Assembly (NCBI RefSeq): GCF_004364435.1
Contig: NZ_SOCT01000001.1
Location: 620,001 to 684,000 of the forward strand
From: Pseudomonas sp. LP_7_YM
GTDB taxonomy: Bacteria > Pseudomonadota > Gammaproteobacteria > Pseudomonadales > Pseudomonadaceae
DNA length: 64,000 bases
Direction: 5' to 3'
Part shown: positions 34,801-43,639 of the stretch, piece after piece
Layout of the letters: each line of letters starts with the position of its first letter
Numbering within the stretch: the stretch's first letter is position 1
Made by a program: the position numbers and the translations under genes
The notes under the pieces: generated by a model
Seen by the model: the letters and a program-made list of their open reading frames with translations, nothing else
The model's database searches: none
What the model was told of the DNA's origin: nothing

Positions 34801-37292
34801 GCACCCTCATCGAGCGCACCTATCATGGCTTCAGCAACCAGATCACCGAACTCAAGGTAGGTGGCAAGGTCGTAGTCACCCAGAAAATGGCCAACGATTC
34901 TACGTTGCAATCACGCAAAGTCGGCAGCCGGACCTACACCTTCGATGACGACACAGTGACCCTGCCCGACAAAACGCGTTTACACACGCGAGTCGATGCC
35001 GAGGGGGTCCAATGGGGCGCAAGCGACAGCGCCGTGGCCAGCCTGACGCGCAAAGAGGGTGTCACCACCGTGGCGTCGGGCAGCACCGCAAACGACATTT
35101 GGAAGCACAGCTTTACCCACCCCAGCCTGCCTGGCCGCATCAAGGAGGCGCAAACCACGCCGCGCGGCGAATCGCAAAGTGCCGAGTGGCGAAGCCTGCG
35201 GGGCACCACTGTGGCTACGCTTCGCAGCGACGGCCATTGGCAGCGCGGTTTCGTCGATAACGAAGGACGTGTCCTGCGTACCTGTCAGGAGCATGAGGAC
35301 GTGGCTTACCGCTACGACACATTGGGTCAACTGCAATCGCGTCAGGTCCAGGCACTGAAGGCCGGCGAGCAATGGCAGGTGCTCAGTGAGCACAATGACT
35401 TTGGCCAGGAGGTGGTGCGGACCTTTTTACACAACGGGGCGCCGCGCTTCGAGCAACGCATGACCTGGCGAGGAGATGGTCGCCTGGCGAGCAAGGCGAG
35501 TTACGAGGGAGGCCTGCTCAGGTCCAATGAATGTTTCAGCTACGACGAACTCGATCGACTGCAACGCTATACCTGCGATGCCAACGATGCGGCGCATTGT
35601 CCTGAAGACGCCGATGGCAAGGCGGTCAAGGCGCAAGTATTCACGTGGGACGCGCTGAACAACCTCGTCAGCTGCGTGACCACCGGCTTCGATGATTCCG
35701 TTGTGACCCGCGCGTTCAGCTATGACGACAGCACCGACCCTACGCGCATGACTGCGGTGCAGCGCGGTACCGAGTCCGAAGCCCTGGCCTGGAGCGATAA
35801 TGGCTACCTCAAGGCCGTTGAAATCCAGGGCCCGAGGTTCGCCTACAACGCCTGCGGCCAACTGAGCAAGGTCAGCGATGCCGACGATGTGCCGCTGGCA
35901 CGCTATGAGTACGACGGCTATCAACGCTTGGCGGCGCAGTACGTCAATGCGGATGAGAGCATCCGTGAACTGCGCTACGACGGTGATGAGCTGATTGGCG
36001 AAGTCTGGTTCGACAAGGACCAGGCCGTTACTCGCCGCACTAGCCTCTCGGCCGGGCTTGCCGAGTATGACGGGGAGCAGGTGCGTTGGCTGATTGATGA
36101 TCCGCAGGTCGGCGTCGCCGGGCAGGTCAAGGATGGCGAACTCAGCCTGGCGCCATTGTTGCCGTTCGGCGAAGGCGCCGTGCTGGACGGGGTGGGCGTC
36201 GGCTATAACGGCATGCGCCGCGACCCGGTCACAGGCCAATACCATGCCGGCAATGGTTACCGCAGCTACGACCCGACGCTGTGCCGTTACGCTCAGCCCG
36301 ATTGGCTGGCCCCGGTCGGCGAGGGCGGTCACAACCCCTACCAGCACTGCCCGGACCCGGTCAACCTGCATGACCCCAGTGGCGCAATCATGCTCAGCCG
36401 CTGGGAGCAGAATCTGGTCATGCAAAACCTCGACCAGGAGCTTAAGGACACTCAGGCCATGGAGGTCGGTGGCAAATGGCGTGGGCTGGCCCTGTCGTTG
36501 GTGTTGACGGTTGTAGGCGTTGCTGCAACGGTTTTTTCCGGGGGAACGGCCTCCATGTTGCTGTTCGGTGCATTGACGGCGTTGAGCGCCGCTTCGTTCG
36601 GGCTGGAGGTGGCCTCGGTGCTGACCGCAGAGTTGAATCCGGAACTTTCCAAAGCCCTGGGTATTGCCTCGATGGCGGTGGGTGTGCTGTCCGCAGCCTG
36701 TTTCATGGGGACGATCAAGGCGGGCGTCAGTCTGCTCAAGCAGACGATCAGCGCGGTCGGACGCACGGTACGCCTGATAGGGCGCGGGGCAAAAGCACTC
36801 GGTCGCAGCGTTGTCCGACTCTTCAGAGGTCAAGGACGCCTCACCCGGATCTACAACGCTCAACTGGGTGCCACGCGCTTCCCATTACGCATGCGCCTGC
36901 GCACATTCATGCGCAGGGTGGGCGATTACCTCGATGCCCCTGCCGCACCGCTTGAGCCGATGCCGACCTATGACAGAAGTGGGTGGGCCGGCAAGCTGAG
37001 AAGCTATTGGGACGGCCCGGACCCCCTCAACCTGACAGGGCGGCCGGCCAGGCTCTATGAGTGGGCCAACCGTTCGCGTTTCGTCTCCAGGGTCAATGAA
37101 ATCGAAGGGTTGGCCATTGAAGTCAATATCCTGCGAGGAACGCTGGAGTCGTCCATAGCGCTGGCCGAAGGGGATGATTCCTCATCCATCAGCTCGCAAG
37201 CACGCGCCAGCCTTCGCGGCAATAACCCTTACAAGCCTCGTCATATCAGGCCTCGATACGAACTCTGGACGGCACTTGGATTGAGCGGCTGA
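28809..37292 (+). CDS. Giant RHS/YD-repeat protein (probable polymorphic toxin)
   Basis: A 2827-residue protein. Residues 1-180: AT-richer N-terminal region (MAYTRREIKKFLKADELIEL). Near 180-240: Pro/Glu-rich linker. To about 800: beta-rich region I cannot assign. From about 800: RHS wall entry (SGVDPRTGLFHAHYPI). Roughly 1000-2450: YD-type repeats such as YDAAGRVVDEAQY and RDVLGRVTRI, interrupted near residues 1704-1921 by an AT-richer insert. Near 2450-2525: RHS core (YNGMRRDPVTGQYHAGNGYR ending NLHDPSG). The last 300 residues form a variable C-terminus with two or three hydrophobic helices (LALSLVLTVVGVAATVFSGG). RHS proteins form hollow shells enclosing a C-terminal effector, as in T6SS Rhs toxins and TccC. 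No PAAR domain or signal peptide is visible, so the export route is unknown. ATG 28809 is used. Confidence 0.9.
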   Translation: MAYTRREIKKFLKADELIELNGKQYTYARADGPDIVLYLPGAEEQKRVAYEDIKRIPQVDLRKSEEARQLSLLINAGAVAIAEPDRLELSPDSGPLLIEMFDGDYLFGCVKQVRSVESKTFHQLNFYLDLYANKESRATYASLSIALPLLSAARGVNEDVDDVLVSYIENMYALRGVDPAKLPSAPADPEPAVEVEPVPPARDKSPPAAELAQPPSAQNNGEPTAEVRRQTVEPFAVPYLITTQPDGYLPDMNDFTLERAGSVDDGWYSTVPIKGDRALADGETLSAFLVNRRDGQISRFDCVAQASMLQDDQWPEAFAQSIASQGAAMTAGAWREDNTFSTATASLRLWCHAKYRAFTNAPFTANLVQVLACDDRFQLTVGQTLCLQVRDLKTQALFEQHFFQAAGEQAGAGWSRLLCEQINRDSHLLRAGVLSGGCEVTPADHGNAFWGPQCAELSVTLTLANWWESRKLESARALEAGTTLHAWVYDAFSHRLLAQHEWTPSTAQRGSEKWLTAWATALNTSDVSAYLRAGISSPTDDNLKVTSTDGLGLWQRGDALRIFTSLPDAGNRSAGLALELPEGSQTTDDLQVTVRHPFSGQVLHAAVFTPAPEDESEFDQHAWRDALINFLKDQAWPELHVQPASQAQGDADIWMPRFCELQVDLDPVAADVESAATTASALPTVTFVSTTGSLRITADIHAGELEFRLNRAAVNDGIRIATCVPVVSSEGVAAEDGPWPISVTAHRITWGALARRCTYEVTLDYPVSLYGGVERTIGHIGAFSETQFWQAPQPVSYTPSSALTPYSPTSLLCEDYGNTERSEIFDTLGQGESGVDPRTGLFHAHYPIATLQGLSGLGPICDLTLHYSALRGNEAGLGDGWAWRFSSLNVRDRCLTLANGMRITFTSEEWQGLGEEKPLKKNHCLVQSNKDYSQVTLDLPSGRREVLSKPGAEGSDEEEPNAAFVERIIKMLKAIKGKSKPNFPAVPAHWTQWVLLVLSPAAYYIGAKLDYDEVLSAWEKHGSVKELDERIAYYERPFVQLLPSRIVSLYGEGLDLEWKRQKGQFLLMAIQSGEEALFTAEYLTPDETNAQVNMQVWPTSDERFEVKLRLQSYLLHTLTRTQEKTEEQTKTIIQQVDCDYADDPTLDRVLCRLTELDGSVECVQYRPGIRGTGKPLWPQAVLHALIPGDGQENQVNTYRYTGRLLDTSDQLYIVEGERGAHGAREHHLQVFGLDDQIQRQELVAGSASADSQWLEFKARQSAKAQVIRYTGYGDDLVKAIEQIKLGIRDDKAVLLLGQQQVKSQQAIVELVWSYGLRSRRRLISSIESLLRVCPASQRPALGKAIDMLITEQSDDGLPIKLVTQGHHTLHSAYYPAGGGENIVSAATLNGLSGVSDVPQLSCPKLPDYALRPLMAEYQCDDFGNSLGLKLFGYRSVQRDGRTFLELEQQVVIEGIGVNGTFDGQFLSTIAWVKTAGEVLWRQRVNTVSPVTAKTTPGGESKVREWTLTDKQLTHLGTANFSLETTRICEDNPNNAFIVVRTISKTQAGSQAVSTERCSRYSQRCLERVEQGIETTWAYDAAGRVVDEAQYRLKPGKKGRADDQKADARTETQYSSDGKVATQIHGNGDESRAYLDGLQRTWRSEWRRAGSQGYLPLYECSLQGLDESQVMGSCEWDYLPGGQAVVERAQAQPQQGRQPWVSERGAADVEKEANEAKTRSVKLDKARDLEIYYAGIGGADRQTALEFFAVLTELYGLRESSSNNNGKDIESIINHGFTLGLQIFEWGTYDPLKLIKLLQGIAGRKGDQGIAAQAEFWFKLKRIVPPFPGGSVMYVKEYVDCEILNGGVLKGGYTIEQLPVEFKKLKSIPDFTNVDILNFFSLLDGVSNPEMRGFYVSDPMLFTVENGEGRKVKLVIEQGLSQHRLSQRTTEYLTKTDGTFERTQTLSDGTGQPQLKLSQRLDSNGRVVGSERIVGDETRTYALERDVLGRVTRITRPDSTLIERTYHGFSNQITELKVGGKVVVTQKMANDSTLQSRKVGSRTYTFDDDTVTLPDKTRLHTRVDAEGVQWGASDSAVASLTRKEGVTTVASGSTANDIWKHSFTHPSLPGRIKEAQTTPRGESQSAEWRSLRGTTVATLRSDGHWQRGFVDNEGRVLRTCQEHEDVAYRYDTLGQLQSRQVQALKAGEQWQVLSEHNDFGQEVVRTFLHNGAPRFEQRMTWRGDGRLASKASYEGGLLRSNECFSYDELDRLQRYTCDANDAAHCPEDADGKAVKAQVFTWDALNNLVSCVTTGFDDSVVTRAFSYDDSTDPTRMTAVQRGTESEALAWSDNGYLKAVEIQGPRFAYNACGQLSKVSDADDVPLARYEYDGYQRLAAQYVNADESIRELRYDGDELIGEVWFDKDQAVTRRTSLSAGLAEYDGEQVRWLIDDPQVGVAGQVKDGELSLAPLLPFGEGAVLDGVGVGYNGMRRDPVTGQYHAGNGYRSYDPTLCRYAQPDWLAPVGEGGHNPYQHCPDPVNLHDPSGAIMLSRWEQNLVMQNLDQELKDTQAMEVGGKWRGLALSLVLTVVGVAATVFSGGTASMLLFGALTALSAASFGLEVASVLTAELNPELSKALGIASMAVGVLSAACFMGTIKAGVSLLKQTISAVGRTVRLIGRGAKALGRSVVRLFRGQGRLTRIYNAQLGATRFPLRMRLRTFMRRVGDYLDAPAAPLEPMPTYDRSGWAGKLRSYWDGPDPLNLTGRPARLYEWANRSRFVSRVNEIEGLAIEVNILRGTLESSIALAEGDDSSSISSQARASLRGNNPYKPRHIRPRYELWTALGLSG

Positions 37293-37383
37293 GCCAATTT
37301 CCGTTCTCGGACGGCGGCAAGCCAGCGGCCATTGCTGTCGGGTATTCACAGGGGCTGCATCAACGAAACAATAGGTGATGATC

Positions 37384-37611
37384 ATGAGTCAATTCACAGG
37401 GAAAGTGGTAAAGCGAAACCTCAAGCAAAGCTTCGGCTGGATCAAGTACGATCCAGCAGACAAGGATGATGATGACGAGATTTACTTCATGTGGGATTCT
37501 CGCCGCGACGGAGAGCTTCCCGATGTTGGCGCAAGTGTGACGTTCAGCAGGGAGCGCGACCCTGAGAAGTCGGATGGGTACATAGCCACGAATGTAAAAG
37601 TCAAAAAATAG
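37384..37611 (+). CDS. Small cold-shock-domain-like protein
   Basis: A 75-residue protein (MSQFTGKVVKRNLKQSFGWI...) with the size and strand pattern of a CspA-type cold-shock fold. GKVVK opens it, SFGWIKYD stands where CspA has KGFGFI (RNP1), and EIYFMWDS where CspA has VFVHF (RNP2). The loss of aromatic RNP1 residues and the acidic DKDDDDE insert make it a diverged member; nucleic-acid binding is plausible but unproven. It starts 92 bases after the RHS stop, with AGGTGAT upstream. Its position invites the idea of an accessory or immunity role for the RHS toxin, which is speculative. Confidence 0.7.
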   Translation: MSQFTGKVVKRNLKQSFGWIKYDPADKDDDDEIYFMWDSRRDGELPDVGASVTFSRERDPEKSDGYIATNVKVKK

Positions 37612-37736
37612 CGTGTGGGTGTACCTGGTAGGGATGAATGACGGTTCAGCTGTGACATGGGCCGGTCATCATCCACATCGTTGTAGCGAACACCGTGTAC
37701 CCCAAGGTGCCTTGCACGTTCGCTGTCGTGGTAAAA

Positions 37737-37770
37737 CTCCGGCGTCTCCACCCTGTAGGAGACGTCGGAG
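37737..37770 (-). terminator. Probable terminator of the gcl-hyi-glxR transcript
   Basis: A 13-bp stem with one mismatch (CTCCGGCGTCTCC / GGAGACGTCGGAG) and an 8-base loop. On the minus strand it is followed by TTTTACC. It lies about 50 bases past the glxR stop codon, between convergent genes. Confidence 0.65.
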
Positions 37771-37818
37771 GTCCACAGACACAGCGTTGCGTCTAAGGCT
37801 TTTTCCGGATCGCCTGCG

Positions 37819-38721
37819 TTACTCAGGCTGGTGGTCACTCCGAATCGAAAAGTTGGCCATGTGCTCCAGGCCTTTGATCAGCCCTGAGTGATCCCAGCCG
37901 CTGCCGCCCAGTGCCGCGCAGGTGCTGAAGACTTGTTGGGCGTTGGCGGTGTTGGGCAGGTTGAGGCTCAGTTCACGCGCGCCTTCGAGCGCCAGGTTGA
38001 GGTCCTTCTGGTGCAGGGCGATGCGAAAGCCTGGGTTGAACGTGCCCTTGATCATGCGCTCGCCGTGGACTTCGAGGATTTTCGAAGAGGCAAAGCCACC
38101 CATTAAGGCGTCACGTACCTTCGCCGGATCCGCGCCGTTTTTCGAGGCGAACAGCAGGGCCTCTGCCACCGCCTGAATGTTCAGGGCGACGATGATCTGG
38201 TTCGCGACTTTGGCGGTCTGGCCGTCGCCATTGCTTCCCACTCGCGTGATGTTCTTGCCCATGGTCTGCAGCAGGGGCAAGGCGCGGTCGAAAGTGCCTT
38301 GATCGCCGCCGACCATGATGCTCAGGGTGGCGGCCTTCGCTCCCACTTCACCGCCCGAGACCGGGGCATCGAGGTACTGTGCACCGGTAGCGATGATTTT
38401 CTCGGCAAACGCCTTGGTGGCCGAAGGCGAGATCGAACTCATGTCGATCACGACCTTGCCCGCGCCAGTCCCTTCACTCAGGCCGTTCTCACCGAACAGC
38501 ACGTCGTCGACCTGAGGTGTGTCAGGCAGCATGACAATGATGAACTCGGCTTCTTGTGCCACTTCTCGCGGATTGCCCAACACCTTCGCGCCGCCTTCGA
38601 GCAGCGAAGCCGCAGGTGCCGAATAGTGGCTGGACAGGAACAACTGGTGACCTGCTTTCTGCAGGTTTTCTGCCATGGGCAGGCCCATGATGCCGGTGCC
38701 GATGAATCCGATGTTAGCCAT
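37819..38721 (-). CDS. glxR: 2-hydroxy-3-oxopropionate (tartronate semialdehyde) reductase
   Basis: A 300-residue beta-hydroxyacid dehydrogenase. N-terminal NAD(H) motif IGFIGTGIMGLPMAENL, substrate motif YLDAPVSGGEVGAK, catalytic Lys in GQTAKVANQIIVALN and the C-terminal KDLNLALEGARELSLNLP identify the GarR/GlxR subfamily. It reduces tartronate semialdehyde from Gcl/Hyi to D-glycerate, in the cytoplasm. It is the last gene of gcl-hyi-glxR, 63 bases from hyi. No ttuD/glycerate kinase gene follows, unlike the longer cluster known in P. putida. Confidence 0.93.
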   Translation of the reverse strand: MANIGFIGTGIMGLPMAENLQKAGHQLFLSSHYSAPAASLLEGGAKVLGNPREVAQEAEFIIVMLPDTPQVDDVLFGENGLSEGTGAGKVVIDMSSISPSATKAFAEKIIATGAQYLDAPVSGGEVGAKAATLSIMVGGDQGTFDRALPLLQTMGKNITRVGSNGDGQTAKVANQIIVALNIQAVAEALLFASKNGADPAKVRDALMGGFASSKILEVHGERMIKGTFNPGFRIALHQKDLNLALEGARELSLNLPNTANAQQVFSTCAALGGSGWDHSGLIKGLEHMANFSIRSDHQPE

Positions 38722-38784
38722 AGTGACCTCTCTTTTTTGTGCAGGGGTACAGCCGCAAGTTTGCCGCGCGAATCTGCCGAAGGC

Positions 38785-39567
<783 letters not shown>

Positions 39568-39603
39568 GGCGTGCTCCTTCTTTTGGTTGTGTGCTGGCGC
39601 CGC

Positions 39604-41379
39604 TCAGTCCAGCAGACTGATGGCGGTCGGGGCGTCGGCGCGGCTTTGAGCCAGTGCTTCGAATTCGTTGATCGCGTTGATCTCGGTGCCCATGGCGATG
39701 TTGGTGACGCGCTCGAGGATGACCTCGACCACCACCGGAACGCTGTACTGCTGCATCAGGCTCGACGCCTCGGCGAACGCCGCCTGAAGGTGTGCCGGAT
39801 CGCTGACCCTGATCGCCTTGCACCCCAGGCCCTCGGCCACGGCGACGTGGTCCACGCCATAACCTTCCAGTTCAGGGGCGTTGATGTTGTCGAACGCCAG
39901 CTGCACGCAGTAATCGATATCGAAGTTGCGTTGCGCCTGACGAATCAGCCCCAGGTACGAGTTGTTCACCACCACGTGGATGTACGGCAGCTTGAACTGC
40001 GCGCCCACGGCCAGCTCTTCGATCATGAACTGGAAGTCATAGTCGCCGGACAGCGCCACGACATTGCGGCTCGGGTCGGCCTTGACCACGCCCAGCGCTG
40101 CCGGAATGGTCCAGCCCAGGGGGCCTGCCTGACCGCAGTTGATCCAGTGGCGAGGTTTGTAGACATGCAGAAACTGCGCGCCTGCGATTTGCGAAAGACC
40201 GATGGTGCTGACGTAGCAGGTGTCCTTGCCGAAGTAGCGGTTCATCTCCTCATACACACGTTGCGGCTTGACCGGCATGTTGTCGAAGTGGGTCTTGCGT
40301 TGCATCGTGCGCTTGCGTTGCTGGCAACCGGCGAGCCACTGGCTGCGGTCCTTGAGCTGGCCTGCGGTGTGCCACTCGCCAGCGACCTCAAGCAACATCG
40401 ACAGCGCGGCACCGGCGTCGGAAACGATGCCCAGGTCCGGCATCAGCACCCGCCCGATCTGCGTCGGTTCGATGTCGACATGGATGAACTTGCGCCCCTC
40501 GCTGTACACCGACACCGTGCCGGTGTGGCGGTTGGCCCAGCGGTTGCCGATGCCCAGCACCAGGTCCGATTCCAGCAGCGTGGCGTTGCCGTAGCGGTGG
40601 GAGGTCTGCAGGCCGACCATGCCGGCCATCTGTGGATGGTCGTCGGGAATCGCGCCCCAGCCCATCAGCGTCGGAATCACCGGGATGCCGGTCAGCTCGG
40701 CGAACGCCACCAGTGCGGCCGACGCATCGGCGTTGATCACGCCGCCACCGGCCACGATCAGAGGGCGCTCGGCGGTGTTGAGCATCGCCAGGGCTTTTTC
40801 GATCTGCTTGCGGCTGGCCTGCGGCTTGATGACCGGCAGCGGTTCGTAAGCGTCGATGTCGAACTCGATCTCGGCCATCTGTACGTCGAATGGCAGGTCG
40901 ATCAACACCGGGCCGGGGCGACCACTGCGCATTAGTTGGAACGCTTTCTGAAATACGTAGGGCACCTGGCCCGGTTCCATGACCGTGGTCGCCCATTTGG
41001 CAACCGGCGCGGCGATGCTGGCGATGTCGACCGCCTGGAAGTCTTCCTTGTGCAGGCGGGCACGGGGCGCCTGGCCAGTGATGCACAGAATGGGGATCGA
41101 GTCAGCCGAGGCCGAGTACAGGCCGGTAATCATGTCGGTACCGGCAGGACCGGAGGTGCCGATGCATACACCGATGTTGCCAGCGATGGCCCGGGTGTAA
41201 CCCTCGGCCATGTGTGAGGCGCCTTCGACGTGGCGCGCCAGCACATGATCGATGCCGCCGAGCGTCTTGAACGCGGCATAAAGCGGGTTGATGGCAGCGC
41301 CGGGAATACCGAACGCGGTATCAACGCCTTCGCGACGCATCACCAGAACGGCGGCTTCGATGGCTCTCATGACGGGCAT
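39604..41379 (-). CDS. gcl: Glyoxylate carboligase (tartronate-semialdehyde synthase)
   Basis: A 591-residue thiamine-diphosphate enzyme. Where most relatives have the catalytic Glu, this protein reads [18 protein letters not shown], with the Val that marks true Gcl. The C-terminal ThDP/Mg motif is [18 protein letters not shown]...[12 protein letters not shown]. It condenses two glyoxylates to tartronate semialdehyde and CO2, in the cytoplasm, and lets the cell grow on allantoin/urate or glycolate. It is the first gene of the operon and is divergent from a LysR gene 108 bases away, whose product probably regulates it. Confidence 0.95.
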   Translation of the reverse strand: MPVMRAIEAAVLVMRREGVDTAFGIPGAAINPLYAAFKTLGGIDHVLARHVEGASHMAEGYTRAIAGNIGVCIGTSGPAGTDMITGLYSASADSIPILCITGQAPRARLHKEDFQAVDIASIAAPVAKWATTVMEPGQVPYVFQKAFQLMRSGRPGPVLIDLPFDVQMAEIEFDIDAYEPLPVIKPQASRKQIEKALAMLNTAERPLIVAGGGVINADASAALVAFAELTGIPVIPTLMGWGAIPDDHPQMAGMVGLQTSHRYGNATLLESDLVLGIGNRWANRHTGTVSVYSEGRKFIHVDIEPTQIGRVLMPDLGIVSDAGAALSMLLEVAGEWHTAGQLKDRSQWLAGCQQRKRTMQRKTHFDNMPVKPQRVYEEMNRYFGKDTCYVSTIGLSQIAGAQFLHVYKPRHWINCGQAGPLGWTIPAALGVVKADPSRNVVALSGDYDFQFMIEELAVGAQFKLPYIHVVVNNSYLGLIRQAQRNFDIDYCVQLAFDNINAPELEGYGVDHVAVAEGLGCKAIRVSDPAHLQAAFAEASSLMQQYSVPVVVEVILERVTNIAMGTEINAINEFEALAQSRADAPTAISLLD

Positions 41380-41487
41380 TTGTTAGGCTCCTGAACTCGG
41401 TAGTTTTTGTATGTGTCCAGCCTGATTTGAATTGATCGATTTGAGAATGGCTGCAAATAGCATTTCTGTCGGTATCAGGGGTATCGA

Positions 41488-42399
41488 ATGGACCGTTACA
41501 CAGAGCTGCGCAGTTACGTGTTGGTCGCCACCTGCGGGAGCTTTGCCGCGGCGGCGTTGATGGAAGGGGTTACACCCGTGATCATGGGCAGGCGTCTGAG
41601 TGCGCTGGAGAAGCGCTTGGGCATCAAGTTGATCCACCGCTCGACCCGGGGTCTGACCTTGACCGACGCCGGGGAGTCCTACCTGGACAACGCCAGGGGC
41701 GTCCTGCAATCGTTCGAGGAACTGGACGCCAGCATCAGCGAGAACGAGAGCAGCGTGCGCGGGCACCTGGTTGTATCGGCGCCTGCCGGATTCGGGCGTC
41801 AGCATGTAGCGCCGCACGCACCGGAATTTCAGGCGCGCTTCCCCGAACTGCAACTGTCGTTCAACCTCACGGACAACGTGGTTGATCTGGTTCGCGAGGG
41901 CTATGACATGAGCATCCGCATCGGCGAGGTGCTCGATCCCAACTATGTCGCCATCAAGCTGTACGCCAATAAACGCGTGGTCTGCGGATCGCCGCGCTAT
42001 TTTGCCGAACATGGCCTGCCGACGACGCTGGAGGATCTGGCCGAGCACAATTGCCTGTCGTTCAACCTGCAAGGCGGTCAGCATCGCGGCTGGACCTTTC
42101 AGCGCGACGGCAGATCGGTGGCGATCAAGGTGGCGGGTAACCTGTATTGCAACGATGGGGAGCTGCTTTACGACTGGGCCAAGCGTGGCCTGGGGTTGTG
42201 CTGGCGTTCCACATGGGAAATTCAGAGCGAGCTGGAAAGCGGGGCACTGCTAACAGTGCTGGATGAGTTCGCGCTGCCCAGCTACGACATTCAGGGTGTG
42301 TACCCGCAGCAGCATTATCTGCCGGCGAAAGTGCGGTTTTTCATCGCGTTTTTGAGGGAGGTTTACAACCGACCTGGGTATTGGACCCACCGCGCCTGA
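41488..42399 (+). CDS. LysR-family transcriptional regulator, divergent from gcl
   Basis: A 303-residue LysR protein of the CrgA/DmlR-like group. DNA-binding domain: MDRYTELRSYVLVATCGSFA, then VTPVIMGRRLSALEKRLGIK and HRSTRGLTLTDAG. Effector domain: HLVVSAPAGFGRQHVAPHAP, DLVREGYDMSIRIGE, GLGLCWRSTWE. It shares a 108-base intergenic region with gcl, so control of glyoxylate use is the natural inference. It ends just before the hrp box of the next gene; there is no reason to link the two. Confidence 0.92.
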   Translation: MDRYTELRSYVLVATCGSFAAAALMEGVTPVIMGRRLSALEKRLGIKLIHRSTRGLTLTDAGESYLDNARGVLQSFEELDASISENESSVRGHLVVSAPAGFGRQHVAPHAPEFQARFPELQLSFNLTDNVVDLVREGYDMSIRIGEVLDPNYVAIKLYANKRVVCGSPRYFAEHGLPTTLEDLAEHNCLSFNLQGGQHRGWTFQRDGRSVAIKVAGNLYCNDGELLYDWAKRGLGLCWRSTWEIQSELESGALLTVLDEFALPSYDIQGVYPQQHYLPAKVRFFIAFLREVYNRPGYWTHRA

Positions 42400-42415
42400 G
42401 GAATCACATCAGCAC

Positions 42416-42444
42416 GGAACCAAACGCTCGCGACCTGCCACTCA
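42416..42444 (+). promoter_or_regulatory. hrp box: HrpL (ECF sigma) promoter
   Basis: GGAACC at 42416-42421, a 16-base spacer, then CCACTCA at 42438-42444. This matches the Hrp1-type hrp box consensus (GGAACC-N15/16-CCACNNA) at every defined position. It ends 31 bases before the ATG of the harpin-like gene, the expected distance. It predicts expression with the type III secretion genes in planta or in hrp-inducing medium. Confidence 0.92.
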
Positions 42445-42475
42445 GGCGATATTCAATCCGTGCGCGAGGTGTGAC

Positions 42476-43624
42476 ATGTCGACAAAAATACTCGGGCCAT
42501 CCCAGCAGGGGACTGGTCTGAACAACAGCGATTTTGGTCACATGGACGCCTTCAAAAGCGGCAGTGGCAAGCAGAACAGCGGGCACAATGGCGGCCAGGT
42601 CAGTTTCGGCGGTGCTTCAGGGGCGGGGATGCACAATGCTCAGGTCAACTTTGGTGGGCCGTCTTCGCAACCGAGCGAGAGCCGGGTGAATGCAACGCAA
42701 AAAACGGCCGATGGCAATGACACCCAATCGAGCAGTCAGGTGCGTGATCTGGTTCAGCAAATACTCCAGCTCATCGCCCAGATGATGCAGAAAAACCAGA
42801 ATGGCACGGGTGATCAAACCGCTGGCAGTAGCAGCCAGCCAGTCAACTCGTCGAGCCCGGCTGCCAATGCCGCTGAACAGCCTGCGGCAACCTCTCAGAC
42901 CGGCGACCCCACCGGCCAGGCATCGGCGACGCCGCAGACCGCTGCCGCTGAGCAGCCTGCCTCGACGCCACTGGCGAACAATGCGCAAACGCCACAGACC
43001 GCCGAGCCTGAAACGACCTCAGCGGCCGCCTCGACCCCTGCGACGGACGCAGCCACCTCGGTCGATGGCGGGCAAACCGCGGGCAGCGGTCCACGCTCTT
43101 TCAACATCACCAATACTCAGGATCACCCGATCAAGATCGGGCAGTTCGATCAGCACGACAAACTCACTGCCGAACTGACCTTGCAGCCGGGTGAGAAGGG
43201 CACCATGAAGTTCGAGAACGACACCACCGGCCTGCTCAAACAGGCAGACGCTGATGGCACCTACAAGCCTGATGCCAGCCGTCTTGAGTTCTATAACGGC
43301 TTCATCAACACCAGTGACATTGACGGCCGTAACGCATCCATTGAAGCCACTGACGGCAAGGGCTTCAAGATCGGAGACAGCAAAAGCATCGCGGACAAGG
43401 CGTCCAACGACATCGTTTCGGTCGACAGCGCAGGGGACAAGACAGTCGCCGGATACTACGACGGATCCACGGACAAGATGCAGAAAGGCGGCGATTTCCT
43501 CACCCAGCAACTGGGCACGGACATGACCTATATGCACCCCAATGACGACACATTGGGACAGGGCAAAAATCCGATGCGCCATACCGATTCGATGTCACTA
43601 GACGTGACGTTCGGCAAAGCCTGA
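42476..43624 (+). CDS. Harpin-like secreted protein under HrpL control, unfamiliar C-terminal domain
   Basis: A 382-residue protein. Residues 1-70 are Gly/Ser/Asn/Gln-rich with no cysteine, as in type III substrates (MSTKILGPSQQGTGLNNSDF). Residues 84-105 form a Gln/Leu amphipathic helix (VRDLVQQILQLIAQMMQKNQ) like the core helix of Hpa1/PopA-type harpins. Residues 106-200 are a Thr/Ala/Pro/Gln-rich linker. From about 203 there is a compact beta-rich domain (SFNITNTQDHPIKIGQFD ... FINTSDIDGRNASI ... SMSLDVTFGKA) that is neither the pectate-lyase domain of HrpW nor the transglycosylase of HopP1. Harpins are released by the Hrp secreton and act in the plant apoplast. A perfect hrp box precedes it and GAGGT sits 5 bases before the ATG. 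No chaperone or hrp/hrc gene is adjacent. Confidence 0.8.
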   Translation: MSTKILGPSQQGTGLNNSDFGHMDAFKSGSGKQNSGHNGGQVSFGGASGAGMHNAQVNFGGPSSQPSESRVNATQKTADGNDTQSSSQVRDLVQQILQLIAQMMQKNQNGTGDQTAGSSSQPVNSSSPAANAAEQPAATSQTGDPTGQASATPQTAAAEQPASTPLANNAQTPQTAEPETTSAAASTPATDAATSVDGGQTAGSGPRSFNITNTQDHPIKIGQFDQHDKLTAELTLQPGEKGTMKFENDTTGLLKQADADGTYKPDASRLEFYNGFINTSDIDGRNASIEATDGKGFKIGDSKSIADKASNDIVSVDSAGDKTVAGYYDGSTDKMQKGGDFLTQQLGTDMTYMHPNDDTLGQGKNPMRHTDSMSLDVTFGKA

Positions 43625-43639
43625 GGCAGACAGGGCGCG

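Noticed and set aside
42476..43624. HrpW/HopAK1 (harpin with pectate lyase) identity for the harpin-like gene
   Set aside because: The C-terminal half has none of the pectate-lyase family 3 features, and the Gly-rich repeat linker of HrpW is absent.
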